DNA from: Megalobrama amblycephala
Taxonomy: Eukaryota > Chordata > Actinopteri > Cypriniformes > Xenocyprididae
Reading direction: 5' to 3'
Length of the DNA stretch: 64,000 bases
Assembly: GCF_018812025.1 (NCBI RefSeq)
Contig: NC_063053.1
Span: 6,735,623 to 6,799,622 of the forward strand
The translations under genes and the position numbers were made by a program. The first letter of the stretch is position 1, and every line of letters begins with the position of its first letter. Positions 44,437-57,299 of this stretch are shown one piece after another. Below the pieces are notes generated by a model. That model worked only from the letters and a program-made list of their open reading frames with translations. It was not told the DNA's origin and did not search any database.

Positions 44437-45232
44437 TTAAAGGTAGGGTAGGCAATTTCAGAGAGCTAGTAATAGCAGGCTAGCTTTGAAAGCATGATCC
44501 CACCCTCCCTTCAGAGCACATGAACGCACACAGAAGATTCTGCAAAGTGTCACGAGAGTTAAATTACCTCATGTCTCAAAGCACATAACATTACGATAAT
44601 AATGAATGTAAAAAGCTTACAGAGCTCTGACTTGTACCATCTGACTGCTGCAGATTCATTTTTGGTATTGATAGCGTTGACATAGAAAAGCATAAATCTG
44701 AGTCAGAGGACATGAACAGCTCCAGCTAGAACGTCACGGGTTGCCATCTCGTAATTGTGGTTACGATGGCGTAAACACAGAACAAGCTCGCTGTTTTGGT
44801 TCAGGAGGAACTGTAAAAGGCGGCTGGTGTTTGTTTGTGGCACTCTGCGACTGTCTGTCTACAACTCTGCATAGACTTACTGGACGCGCTGATGACGTGT
44901 GATGTCTGTGCGAGCAGCTGCATAATACATATGCTGACAGGCAGGTAGAACGTCGACTGGACAAAAATTTTTCGTCCTGCACCCTACCCTAACCCTTTGG
45001 GTCAAATATGGACAAACCCAACCTTTTGATTTAAAATTTATTTAAAAAATTTAAACCAATGGTTGGGTTTGTCCATTTTTGACCCAAACAACCCGGCATT
45101 TTTAGAATGTGAGACTTCCACAGAAGATATGTACATGTTTTAATATTCAGACCACTTCTATTGATTGCTATCAGGGTGTGAAGAGAGTATAACAAAACGT
45201 GTTTATTAAAAATATTGATACCCTACCTTTAA
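44437..45232. mobile_element. TTAA-flanked element, TTAAAGGTAGGGTAGG ends
   Basis: TTAA at 44437-44440 and 45229-45232; ends TTAAAGGTAGGGTAGGC and taccctacctttaa. A small foldback (tttgggtcaaatatggacaa with its inverted partner) is nested at about 44996-45089. Confidence 0.75.
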
Positions 45233-48160
45233 GTTCAGAGCTCAAAAAGGAGGATGACTGACAGGTTCAAAAAGAAGACTTCAGAATGAGTTAGATTTAA
45301 CATTATTATTGTTGTTGTTGTTGTTATTATTAGTAGTATTATTTGTATAAACTAAAGTATTTTTTCATATTTTTATTTGAAAAGGTAAATTGTTCATGCA
45401 TGATGCTTCATAATGATCGTACAGGTTTAAAATGTGCCCCATGTTTTTACATAATGCAGTAAGTTTGATAAAAAATATTGCTATGTAAAATTATCTTGAA
45501 ATGTATTCTACTATAATTGTCTGCATTAGTTTGAACACAATCAGGACAACTTAAATAGAAAATGACAAATCCTTCCGCACTCTCCTCTGCTAAAGGAAGG
45601 ACTCATCAGCACCACTAGAGGTCAGTATAGAGGCGTGGGTTATTTTAGTTTGCCTGAAGACCATCACAATGAGCTCTGAGGAACACAGTCAGCTATTATA
45701 CAATAAGCTGTAACACAGAAAACTACTCCACTTTCCCAGGACCACATGTGTGTCTTTGTGTGGGTGATCTCCATGGTTACAGTCCTTTGATCTTGTCCTC
45801 TTATGAGGGACACTAGTAAAAAACAGCATTCACATATAGTGGCTTTGTTCTCTACAGAAGGTTGCATTGCATCAAGTACAGGTTGGCTGCAAATAGAGGC
45901 TAAACAAGACTGATTTAATCTGTGTGTTGAAGTGTGTTTGATAGCAACCAAACAAGACTGTGGATACAGACTGCCAGGGATTTTACAAGGCAAACGTGAG
46001 CAATGATGGAAAACATTTTCACCTTAGATGACCTGGTGGAGTTTTTAAAAAAAAATAAAAACATTTACACATTCACTCAAAAAAGATACTTTATTTCAGT
46101 ATAAAAATAACAATTGGATACATGGGCTATATCATATCTGCAAATCTGAAATAAATATTAAATGTACTATCAATCGTTTTCAAAGATTAAAATAAACCAG
46201 AAAAAAATTCCAAATGATTAAAAAATGCAAATTTTTATTCTATTTTAATATAAAACATATATATGTTAATAACATATATAAGTTAACAATTTTAAAGTGA
46301 ATTCAAAAACCAGGTTACTTTGTTTGCTGTCAGTAGGATTATTTTTATTTAATTTTAATGTTTTTATTTATTTTTATTTTTATTTATTTTTGAAATAAAT
46401 TAATACTTTTATCAAGGATGCATTAAATTGATCAAAAGTGGCAGTAAAGACATTTATAATGTTACAAAATAATTATTTTTCAAATAAAAACTGTTCTTTT
46501 GATCTTTCTATTAATCTTTCTATTTCTATTCAATTAAAAAAAATGCATTACTGTTCACACAAAAATATTAAGCAGCATTTTCAACATTGATAATAATAAT
46601 AAATATTTCTTGAGCAGCAAATCAGCATATTAGAATGATTTCTGAAGGATCATGTGACACTGAAGACTGGAGTAATGATGCTGAAAATTTTGATGATTTT
46701 TTTTTTTTTTTTTTTACAATATATTAAAACAGAAAACAGTTATTTTAAATTGAAGTAACATTTCACAATATTACTGTTTTTATTGTATTTTTAATCAAAT
46801 AAGCCTTAGTGAGTATATGAGACATATAGCCTGTACTTATTGTGTGTAATAAGAGCACAGTCTGTAGTTTAAGCAGGGTTGTCTGAGTCTTTTTATAGGT
46901 TGTTTACAAAATACATCCATGACCTTCCTTAGTCCAGGGTTGATCTCAGATATTCTTACACCATTTACTCTCTTTTCTCTGTCTCCCTCTCACTCTCTGT
47001 GACAGGAAGTGTAAACACTGATCAAGTGTCGAAGTCCAACCCACCAATTCTCACCTCCATTAAAGAGTGTCACCTTGCATAACTTTCCCAAATACCCCCC
47101 TAAAATGCCCCATATAATTCCACTACCCCCTCTAAACCAGCACCGTAAACCGGCCGCTGCTGCTCAAGACCACCTGCGTGGTTCTTGGAAACAGGCTATC
47201 GATAGATCACACATTCCATTATTGATTTATTGAGATTACACCAAACATCACATTCTGTTGCCACAATGTTCACCTCAAGTGAAAATTTCACACCGTCTTA
47301 CACCGCTGTGTAAAAAGACATGTAGCCAAGTGTGACAGAGGCTGTAACATATGACAACATTAACTCTTGTATTCAAGGCTGTAATGGCAATAAACCAACA
47401 AACATTATAAGATCAGACTAGCATAGGAATAAATTATTTCATGTTAAAAAATATATACATATCAGAAAACATGAAATAACGCATAAAAATATACACAGTT
47501 TTTCACATTTAGTATAAATAGTTTTTGCCTTTGTAGAGTACAGATAGATTTTGTTGATTATAAATGCTATAAGTGTAATTCATTTTTGTGGTTGATTGTG
47601 AATAGAGGATGAGAATGTTTCTATAAACAATCAATCATGGTTTCATATTAATGTAATAAATCTGTTGAGATATAAACTGTCTGCTAAATTAAATATATTT
47701 CAAAGTAATCAATTATACAGTAGTGGCCAAAAGTGATGTCCGGCCCAGGAAAATTGACATCTTCACCCTTTAGTAAAGATTTTGTAAGCATATTGTGTAG
47801 ATGTGAGTTGTTTCGAAATTATGTGGACATAATTTTGCAAAACAAGAGAGAAACAATGAAATATTAATAACTGATATTGTAGTCAATGTATGCTTTTTCC
47901 TCTGAGCTTTTTATTTTTCTGTGCTTTTTTTTTTTTTTTTTTTTTTTTTGCTTAGTAAAATAAAACCTGTAGCTGTAGCTTTTCTTTTTGTGAAATAATT
48001 TTGTCAGATACCTTAAGTTTAGTGTTTTGTTCTTCCCTCATGTTTAAAATATATAAATATTTTCCTCAGAATTTTGATGGTTTAATTGAACTTGTAGGGT
48101 CATTAGAAACAAAAATCCACTCTGGACATCACTTTTGGCCACTACTGTATATTATTATAT
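45233..48160. other. Spacer with a repeat fragment, no gene seen
   Basis: 46400-46810 belongs to the family of the 25726 element (gcagcaaatcagcatattag, gaaggatcatgtgac). TTG/TTA triplets lie at 45305-45345 and poly-T tracts near 46697 and 47930. No exon recognised. Confidence 0.4.
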
Positions 48161-49238
48161 TTAAAGGGATAGTTCACCCAAAAATGGAAATTATCCCATG
48201 ATTTACTCATCCTCAAGCCATCAAAAGTGTATCTTCTTTCAGTCGAAAAAATAAACTGGCTCTTCCATGCTTATTAATGTTAGTGAATGGGACCCAGTAT
48301 TTTGAAGCCCAAAAAAAGCACATCCATCCATCCGTCATAAAAAGTAATCCACACGGCTCCAGGGGGTGAATAAAGGCCTTCTGAAGTAAAGTGATGGATT
48401 CTTGTAAGAAAAATGTACATATTTAGAACTTTATGAACTATTTCGGCAACAACCGTACACAAGTTCTCGAGAGAAAGCGTGAGCTCCGGTGAGAAGTGAC
48501 GAATGTGGAAGCGCAAAGGAGAGAGCAAAACACAATTCTGGTCACGAATTTGAAGTCCAAAACAAGGATTTTTTTTTTTTTTTAGAAAATGTCGGAGGAT
48601 TCTGATATGAAACAAGAGGACCTTGAGTTTTTTGCCCAGCCTTTTTTATTTGATAAATCTCCATCTCCCGTTGATGACAGCGCACATAATTTTACATTTT
48701 TAAGTTGAAGCATCCCGGATAGACGCACAAACACACCCTTTTAAGACAATTACAAATCTACAGTAGAGTTGAAACAACTCACTTCTTTTCACAGTTTTCC
48801 ATAGCTGTAAACAACACGTGGTTCTCTTGACAGTCCCCTATTCTCACCAGAGCTTACGCTAAGCCGACGTCTTGCGTCACCCCAGAACGCCACTCTCGAG
48901 AGAATGTGTGTATGACTATTACCGGAAATCAGTTATTATATTCCATAAAGTTCTAAATAGGTTCATTTTTCTTACAAAAACCCATCACTTTGCTTCAGAA
49001 AGCCTTTATTCACCCCCGGAGCTGTATGGATTACTTTTATGATGGATTGATGCATTTTTTGTTGGCTTCAAAATATTGGGTCCCATTCACTACCATTATA
49101 AAGCTTGGAAGAGCCAGAATATTTTTAATATAACTCTGATTGTGTTTGACTGAAAGAAGATTTCATATACATGTAGGATGGCTTGAGGGTGAGTAAATCA
49201 TGGGATAATTTTCATTTTTGTGTGAACTATCCCTTTAA
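48161..49238. mobile_element. 1.08-kb TTAA-flanked foldback
   Basis: TTAA at 48161-48164 and 49235-49238; left TTAAAGGGATAGTTCACCCA, right gtgaactatccctttaa. The arms pair over cctcaagccatc / gatggcttgagg and ggctcttccatgctt / aagcttggaagagcc. The loop sequence (48420-48950) is GC-richer and unpaired. Confidence 0.85.
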
Positions 49239-49864
49239 GTCAATACATTAAAGCTGCACTATTAAGTCTGGTTCTACTGATATATAAATCAGACCAATGA
49301 TCAATTAAAAAAAACAAGGAAAATAGGAAATAAGAAAATTCATATTTTCTCTACATGTATATCAACATCTTTTACCCAAGGATCTGATTTTGGTTTCTAA
49401 GCAATCACTCTTCCAAAAAAAAGCAATCAAGTAACCTCATTAGTCTTCATTTCCATCCACATACTATTGTTGCTCCTGATGAGCAGACAAGAATCAGACA
49501 AAGAGCTGGAAGGATAATGGGACATTAGTTGCATGGCCAGAACAATTGTGACAACGGCCCGGTGTTTTCTAAACCCTGCAGCACTAGAGAGAGAAATCAA
49601 GCTTCTGAAATGGCAATTGGTCCCACTGAAAATGCTGGACCATCAAGTCAAGGTGGGGTCAAACAGTGCCAGACAGCCTGAATACACACACAAAATATCA
49701 CTCTCTCCAGGGACAAGACCTTCACTCGCTGCCCCATGTCATGCTAACCTTTCTGCAGTTTTTACACTACAAAAATGTTATGGGAAATATAAAAATGTGG
49801 TCTCAATCTTGTTGATGCTATATCATCTAAAAGACATTGGAGAGAAATGACAATAAACCATCAT

Positions 49865-51600
49865 GACTTTGGTGTCACTCTCAGTTTAAATTGCATAATA
49901 ATATGTGTTGTCTAAGGTTATAAATCCTCAAAAAGTGTCTGGTAAAAGACGAAAGGTACGATCAAAGGAGCATCAAGATTAATCACTGTAAAAAAAAAAG
50001 TGGCAACCTGTAATTGTTACCTTAAGGAGATATTTCTTTATGTTATGTGTGACCTAAAGTATTTGGATTGATTCAGTGATGTTAAATAATATGCTTGAAT
50101 ACTTGAATTCAAAAACATCATTTGACTGAAAAAAAAAATGACTGGATAAAATTCAAATGAAGCACATTTTAAGATTAACATACATCATGACGGGGTGAAA
50201 TGTGTATTGAAGCTAGACGTAGGTTACCTGGTCGTCCAGTCAAACTGCTGGAAACAGTAAAGGTGAGATAGATCGTCCAATTTGCCTTGTTTCTCCTTGA
50301 TGACCCTTGACGACCAGAGTAAAAGAAAAGAAATGGGATGGTCCATTCTGCAGCATTATGCAACTCCTGTGTACAGAAGTTATCTTGATGCCTATTGACT
50401 GAGGTGAGATAATCAGGTGAGATAATTGGTCAGTTTTCACCTCTGAGGTAATAATCGTAATGTCACTTGCCTCTGTTACGGAGCTAAATAAAACACTAAG
50501 CATTATATCCCAACAATAGGCCTTTTTAGTAATACAGAAACATAATGACAGAAACATAATGGTATGTTGAGCTCATAATGCAGATGCACAACCTGGTGAT
50601 ATTTCAGAAGTCGAAAGAAAAGGAAGAAACTAAAAGCCTAATAGTCTTCTAAAATAGGATGTTTTGTCTTAACTGACATGTATTCAAAATAGATGTACTT
50701 TTTGCTAGAATCATTCGCATTTTAGATCAATCCGAATAATAAAACAGAGCTAAGATTCAGAGAAAATAGTCTTATTCTGCTCATCGGTGTTTTGTTTGTC
50801 AGATAATGATTTTAATTAAAGGTTTGATGACAGCTTTGGGTGGTGCGTGGAGTTTCAGTTTTACAGAAAAAGGATGTTGTTGAAGGAGGGGCAGACACTG
50901 TACTTCACTATGACTATGAAAAGAAGCTCCAACACAAAAAAAAGCCCATCAGTGTATTCTCTGTCTGGCTCCAATACACAAACCAAAACTCGTCCTTGAT
51001 TTTAGTTGATGTCTGAGCATAGTCATTATATGCCTTTATTATAAATGATGCATTATAAAACCATGTTTATCACAATTAAGAAAGGAACCTTGCTCACAGT
51101 TGATACAGTCACATATGCAATGTTTTTTAACCCTAATCAGAGTAAACATTTAAAAATAGGCCCCAAAAGGTGTTTTTCACAGTGATGCCTTAGAAGAACC
51201 ATTTTTGGGTTCCCAACAAACAGTTAAGAACAATTTTTTTTTTTTTTAATTATAGAACAATTTTTATTAGAAAGAGCCTTTAGTGCAATGGAAATGTTGT
51301 CGCTCTCAGTTGAAATTGTGTAATAACGTGACGTCTACGTTTATAAATCTCTCGAAAAGTGTCTAATAAAAGAGGAAAGGTACGATCAGAGGAGCAAAGG
51401 GAAGAAATATATAATCTAAAATTACGCATCAAGAAATAAAGTTCAATTCCACTTTAGGCAAACAAAGATTCATCACTGTAAAAAAAAGTGGCAACCTGCA
51501 ATCATTACCTTAAGGAGCTATTCTGAATCTAAGTTACAACTATTTTTGCTGGTGTAATGTATTTGGGTTGATTCAGTGATGTTAAATAATATGTTTAAAT
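49865..51600. repeat. Diverged direct duplication, about 235 bp, copies 1.4 kb apart
   Basis: 49865-50110 and 51295-51600 share agtgtct-gtaaaagacgaaaggtacgatca-type sequence, then aagtggcaacctg, ccttaaggag and gattcagtgatgttaaataa, in the same order and orientation. The second copy has extra sequence in the middle. Confidence 0.7.
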
Positions 51601-52446
51601 TAGTACTGTCAAATCGATTAATCACATCAAACATAAAAGTTTGTGTTTACATAATATGTATTTGTGTGTGTATATATATTGTATATTTACTCACACACAT
51701 ATTATATGATATACGCACACACAGACATATTTATGACCCTGGACCACAAAACCAGTCATAATGGGTGTATTTGTAGCAATAGCCAACAATACGTTGTATG
51801 GGTCAAAATTATTGATTTTTCTTTTATGCCAAAAATCATTAGGATATTAAGTAAAGATCATGGTCCATTTTGTAAATTTCCTACCATAAATATATAAAAA
51901 ATGTATTTTTGTGAGTGGATATGCATTGCTAAAGGACTTCATTTAGACAACTTTAAAGGCGATTTTCTCAATATTTAGATTTTTTTGCACCCTCAGATTC
52001 CAGATTTTCAAATATATATATATTGTCCTATCCTAACAAACAAAGGAAAGCTTATTTATTCAGCTTTCAGATTATCTTAATTTAAAAAAATGACTGGTTT
52101 TGTGGTCCAGGGTATATACACATATATTATGTAAACTCAAACTTTTATGTTAGATGTGATTAATGGCGGTTAATCGATTTGACAATACTAGTTTGAATAC
52201 TTGAATTCGCTGTGAAAACCCCCTTTTGGAGCCTTTATTTTTAAAAGTGTTTGAACATTGTTTTTAATGTTTTTTCTGATTAGGGTTGAAAATACATTGC
52301 ACATCTGACTGTATCAACTTTGAGCAATGTTCATTTATTAATTGTGAGAAACATGGTTTTCTAATGCATCATTTATAATAAAGGCATATAGGACGGAATG
52401 TGTGGCTATGCTCAGACATCAACCAAAATTAAGGATGAGTTTTGCT
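50985..52446. repeat. Inverted repeat arms, about 200 bp, flanking nested foldbacks
   Basis: 50985-51185 (tgatgtctgagcatagtc, ataaatgatgcattataaaa, cagttgatacagtc) recurs inverted at about 52205-52446 (gctcagacatcaacc, atgcatcatttataat, gactgtatcaactt). Two foldback elements lie between the arms. Confidence 0.75.
51600..52192. mobile_element. Foldback with tactgtcaaatcgattaatc ends, holding another element
   Basis: Left gtactgtcaaatcgattaat pairs with right ggttaatcgatttgacaata. A second element, 51737-52112, is nested with ends CCCTGGACCACAAAACCAGT and its reverse complement. Confidence 0.8.
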
Positions 52447-52599
52447 TTGTTTATTGTTAAAGGTTCTTCAAGGAACCATCGATGCCAATAATAAACCTGT
52501 ATTAAGAGTGAACAAGAAGTTAAGAAGTGAACTTAAGAAGACTTTTAGAAAACGGTAGACTTAAGAAAACGGTAAATGGAGACCCAAAAAATAAGTAAT

Positions 52600-53210
52600 T
52601 CATTCAAGACCCGTAATTGTACATAATGCGCAGGCGCGCAAGCACTGCTGTCCAGATGTGCTTGCTGAGGATTCAGACGCGAGGACTAAACGGTGATATG
52701 TAAACACCGCCTCGCACGACGTGATTCCTTTCTTTCAAGCCTGTTCAGAGAAACATGTTAACAAACAAGGGAAATTCGTTCTAGGTGGTCAGACGCTGAG
52801 CTTCTACGGAGGCAGAAGCGCGCTGTTTGCGCTGTTCATTAGACGCGTTGGTGTCAGGTGCGCTGCTGTAATTAGAAAACGCGCGGGTCAAAGGAAGAAC
52901 TGTTTAACTGTGCTTTAGCAGGTCCTCTACACTGGACTTGTCTTTTAGCAATGAGCACATAGAGTTTGCAGAGCTGACCATAATCCTCCCTTGAAAGAGC
53001 GCGTCTTTGTTCTAAAGCAGCAAATCACTTCCTTTAGTGAAGCCGCTGCTTTTCATCTGTGGCGTTTCAAGTCCTAATTGAGAGCCAGTAATGGGGACTC
53101 CCTCTTTACATAAGTGATTTCCTCCCATCACTGGTCCACAACATCAGTCTTTGTTCAGACATGAATTATGTTCCAGGCACAAAAAATATGACCATGCTTC
53201 ATTTCCACTC
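52600..53210. promoter_or_regulatory. Non-repetitive CpG-richer block 3.2-3.8 kb upstream of noto
   Basis: Unlike its surroundings this block has frequent CpG (cgcaggcgcgcaagc, aaaacgcgcgggtca) and Forkhead-like TGTAAACA and TGTTAACAAAC at about 52698 and 52756. It may be an enhancer or a promoter of an unseen transcript. Only composition and short motifs support this. Confidence 0.25.
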
Positions 53211-53329
53211 TAAGTGCAAGTGATAATGAATAAAAAAAAAAAAAAAAAAAAATCAGCTTATTTCTAATGGACAATAGTTATGAATGGTTCGTTTCAATGG
53301 TTCATTCAGATAATATATATAGCCTATAA

Positions 53330-54541
53330 AAGTTGCATGCAAGAGTATGGGAACCACTTGCAGAATCTGTGAAAATGTGAGTAATTTTAACAAAATAAGA
53401 GAGATCATACAAAATGCATGTTGTTTTTTATTTAGCACTGTCCTGAGTAAGATATTTTACATAAAATATGTTTTTATATAGTCCACACACACACAAAAAA
53501 AGCTGAATTTATTAAAATAACCCCGTTCAAAAGTTGTGAACCATTGATTCTTAATACAGTGTGTGGTTACCTGGATGATCTACGACTTTTTTTGTTTTGT
53601 GATGGTTGTTCATGAGTCTCTTGTTTGTCCTGAGCAGTTAAACTGAGCTCTGTTCTTCAGAAAAATCCTCCAGCTCCTGCAGATTCATCAGTTTTCAAGG
53701 ATTTTTTTGCATATTTGAACCCTTTCCAGCAGTGGCTGTATGATTTTGAGATTCATCTTTTCACACTGAGAACAACTGAGGGACTCAAACACAACTATTA
53801 AAAAAGGTTCAAACATTCACTGATGCTCCAGAAGGAAACACGATGCATTAAGAGTCGGGGGGGTGAAAACTTTTGGAATTTGAAGATCAAGGTAAATTGT
53901 ACTTAATTTGTCTTCCGGGAAACATGCAAGTATCTTCTGTTGCTTCCGAAGGGCAGTACTACATTAAAAAAAAAAAGATATTCGAGTGAAATAAGAAAAA
54001 TTTGGACCTCTTCATCTTATTCAAAAGTTTTCACCCCCCGACTCTTAATGCATCGTGTTTCCTTCTGGAGCATCAGTGAATGTTTGAACCCTTTTTAATA
54101 GTTGTGCTTGAGTCCCTCAGTTGTCCTCAGTGTGAAAAGATGGATCTCAAAATCATTCAGTCACTGCTGTAAAGGGTTCAAATATGCAAAAAAATCATTG
54201 AAAACTGAAGAATCTGCAGGACTTGAAGAATTTTTCTGAAGAACCATCACAAAACAAAAAAACAGTTGTGGATCATCCAGGCAACCACACACAGTATTAA
54301 GAACCAATGGTTCCCAAACTTTTGAACGGGGTTATTTTAATAAATGCAGCTATTTATTTATTTATTTATTTTTTATTTTTTTTGTCTTGTGGACTATATG
54401 TAAACATCTGTTATGTAAAATTTCTTAAACAGGACAGTGCTAAATAAAAAATAACATGCATTTTGTATGATCTCTCTTATTTTGTTAAAATTATTCTCAT
54501 TTTTCAGATTCTGCAAGTGGTTACCATACTTTTGCATGCAA

Positions 54542-54544
<3 letters not shown>
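53330..54544. mobile_element. 1.2-kb long-palindrome foldback
   Basis: Nearly the whole element is two long arms: agttgcatgcaagagtatgg with catacttttgcatgcaactg at the ends, and ggaaacacgatgcattaaga with tcttaatgcatcgtgtttcc near the centre. The 130-bp centre is unpaired. It abuts a TA microsatellite on the right. Confidence 0.85.

Positions 54545-54602
<58 letters not shown>
54545..54602. repeat. (TA)n microsatellite
   Basis: About 29 TA units. A second TA tract is at about 54868-54914 and GTT repeats at 55030-55051. Between them, 54615-54775 forms an inverted repeat (tttaattaatagtaaaattcc type arms). Confidence 0.9.
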
Positions 54603-54604
<2 letters not shown>

Positions 54605-54863
54605 ATTTGTGCAATTTAATTAATAGTAAAATTCCATCAAATTGAATTAAATAATCCTTACATAGCCTATTTTAATTGAACAATTTATTTAGGATTTTTC
54701 AATTATTCAATCAAAATACTTAAGGATTATTCAATACAATTTGATGGAATTTTACTAATTAAATTGTATAAATCTTTTCAAAAAAAGTCTTTAAATGTTT
54801 TTGAGTGTAGCTGGAATTCAATATTGTTGGAAGTGGAAAAAGGCTAAAATATTAAAAAAAAAA

Positions 54864-54915
<52 letters not shown>

Positions 54916-55059
54916 CCTACCTATCACTGCAAGCAACTGCAGTCTCTTGGTTACAATTTGTGTTTTTTTTTTACATATATAAAATATATAAAAGTTGCAT
55001 GTCAGTGCATTAGCAATTCAATGCTGTTTTGTTGTTGTTGTTGTTGTTGTTTTTGTGAC

Positions 55060-56240
55060 AGGCTGCCACGCTTCAATTTAAAAACTTCATCTGTCAAAAA
55101 GCAACAGTGATATAGGCATTTCCGTCCTAGTAATTATTCCTTGACCGATATCAAAAAGTAAAAAGGGCTGAAGGAGTTAAAATATTAAGAGAAGCTTAGA
55201 GGTCACGTATCATCACTATCTTATTAAGTGGACTTCTGTAGCGGAAATTTACAATAGATTATCTGCTCATCGGAGTTACTCACCCGACACTAACTCAAAT
55301 CAGCGGGCTTCGCACTCGGAGTGACAAAACTGAAGCCCAAGTGCGGCAAATCTCCTCTCCAATTTTCGGCCAACACCAAAACTGACAAAAACACAATTGT
55401 CACAAGGTGCAATACACGCCAGAGCCTGATTGAGGGAGGAGAACTGATTAATGTGTTTACATGAACCAGAGTGGAAGAGATTTCACTATTATACCTACTT
55501 TCATTTGACACCTCGAGACTGAAACTGGAAGTGAATTCTAACATTATCCACAACACGTAGGTGTGATGCTACCGTAGTCTGCGCTGTAAAACATCTTTTC
55601 ATCATTATGCCATAACAACATCTTAGTTTCAATCCAATTACCTTATCACAATCATTTCTGATTTAATGAGTTTCAACTAGTCTGGTTTTCTTCATCAGTA
55701 AATAACTTCAAAGTGGTCCACGACACCACTTTCAGCCAAAAGTTTTCATTGTTGAAATTTGTTACTAAATTATGAATTAGTTCACTAACCATGAATCAAA
55801 TATTTGGGTGACAATCTGGAGTCTTAAAGACTGGCAACGGGCTTTCATAGAGATGTATACTAATGTGATTAGTAGTTTTTGCCCCCCTTTTCTTTGACCT
55901 CTGAACGTGAGAGTATTTGTTCCGCTGTGTGTCGCATTCGGCGGTACCCTTTGAATACATGAAATAAGATGATTTGGGGAACATCAATGCGCTCTCACAC
56001 AGGACGTTTCTGTGGCGCACAGCCATGTAGGAATTTGTAGTAAATCTGGACCTCCTGGCTCTCGGCTCTTGACCCCCTCTCTGTGTTTCTGGGCTACCTC
56101 CGGGGGCATGTAGTGCAGAGGGCCATTAGGATATTTGACAATCTCAGCTTGTTACAACTCCATCAGTTAATTGGATCCCTTGTAGAGCCGCTCGTTTGAC
56201 TCATCTGCCACTTAAAAAGACAAAGGCTCGCTGGGGGTCG
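55060..56240 (+). promoter_or_regulatory. Proximal upstream region of noto, mostly unique sequence
   Basis: About 1.2 kb without recognised repeats. It includes a Forkhead-like TGTTTACAT at about 55456. It probably holds axial-mesoderm control elements, but no boundary can be drawn from sequence alone. Confidence 0.35.
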
Positions 56241-56272
56241 TTCACACCTCGCGCCCCTGAGCAGGTATAAAA
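56241..56272 (+). promoter_or_regulatory. noto core promoter: T-box half-site and TATA box
   Basis: TATAAAA is at 56266-56272, about 110 bp before the noto ATG, which predicts transcription from about 56296. A perfect T-box half-site, AGGTGTGAA (plus strand TTCACACCT, 56241-56249), sits 17 bp upstream of the TATA box. The Brachyury orthologues of fish act together with noto in the notochord, so a T-box input is plausible. Confidence 0.6.
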
Positions 56273-56381
56273 GAGCCGCAGACACTCCAAGCTTCATTCC
56301 ACTCCGCTCTTCACAAGCTCGAGAACTTCTCTACAGCGGATAACTTTTAAGCAGGACTTTTTACCGACCTAAACAGAAGCC

Positions 56382-57299
56382 ATGCAGATGCCTGGAAGAG
56401 CTTACGAAAACTATGGACAATCAATTCGCCCTCACGCGGCTTTCAATCCGGACTATGCCACTTCATCAAAACCGAGCGCAGGGAAATCCTTCACAATCGA
56501 CGCTCTGCTCGCGAGACCTGACCATACGGAGAGAGACAGGACAAGTGTGTATCGGAACATAGCCAATCAAGCGCCAGTCTCGAGCTCTGCGGTCCCATTA
56601 GCTGCACAAATGTACTCGCAAATCCCACACTTTGCGTACAACCAGAGCATTATGCACACGCAAACTGGGTATCCCGTCTTTTGCTACCCGCCTTACAGCT
56701 ACCAAACAACATGTCGTGGAGCTATGTACTCACAAGGTATGTATGGTTGACAGATGCTACTGTTAAGAATCATTTGTAAAGATTTTTAGGAACAATGTTA
56801 TAATGCCCCAACTTATCTCCACGCACAGATGCTGTACTGACCAAAGCAGCTGTTCACTCTCACTATAAACACAAAGCCGGGAAATCAAAGCGAATGCGCA
56901 CAAGTTTCACCAACGAGCAGCTGTCCAGACTGGAGAAAGAATTCGCGCGGCAGCAGTATATGGTGGGATCAGAGCGCTTCCTCCTGGCATCTGCTCTCCA
57001 GCTCACTGAAGCACAGGTAAATAAACATCAGTTTTGAAATGAGCTCCAGGTTTTAAACATCTAGTCCACATAGATCAAACTCTAAACGTCCTTTTCTTCT
57101 CCAGGTTAAAGTGTGGTTCCAGAACAGACGCATCAAGTGGAGAAAGCAGAGTCTTGAGCAACAACAAGCCAAACTTGCCAAACTTGGTCTCGCCGTGCAA
57201 CCAAAGAGCCCGGGATCTCAGGGCAGAGAGGATGAGGAGAGAGACTTCACAGAAGAGTCTGATGTGGACATTGACATCGACGATTCACTTCAAGACTGA
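56382..57299 (+). CDS. noto: Not-class homeobox protein Noto / floating head (3 exons)
   Basis: Homeodomain transcription factor that specifies notochord fate in axial mesoderm. Exons are 56382-56736, 56829-57016 and 57105-57299, joined at GTATGT/CACAG and GTAAAT/CCAG sites, and encode 245 aa; zebrafish Flh is about the same size. An eh1-like Groucho-binding motif, SFTIDALLA, is at residues 36-44. The homeodomain spans about 138-197 and contains [19 protein letters not shown], the Not-type [10 protein letters not shown] segment and recognition helix [15 protein letters not shown]. The second intron falls at homeodomain position 44/45, a common homeobox intron site. The tail is acidic ([15 protein letters not shown]). 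A TATA box lies about 115 bp upstream of the ATG, and an AATAAA signal about 180 bp after the stop. Translation continuing past 56736 reads into intron 1 and should be ignored. Identity rests on the Not-class homeodomain and the close match of the N terminus to fish Flh. Confidence 0.95.

Noticed and set aside
49533..49850. 105-codon plus-strand frame
   Set aside because: No recognised family, no start or splice context, and a tail of AT-rich spacer.
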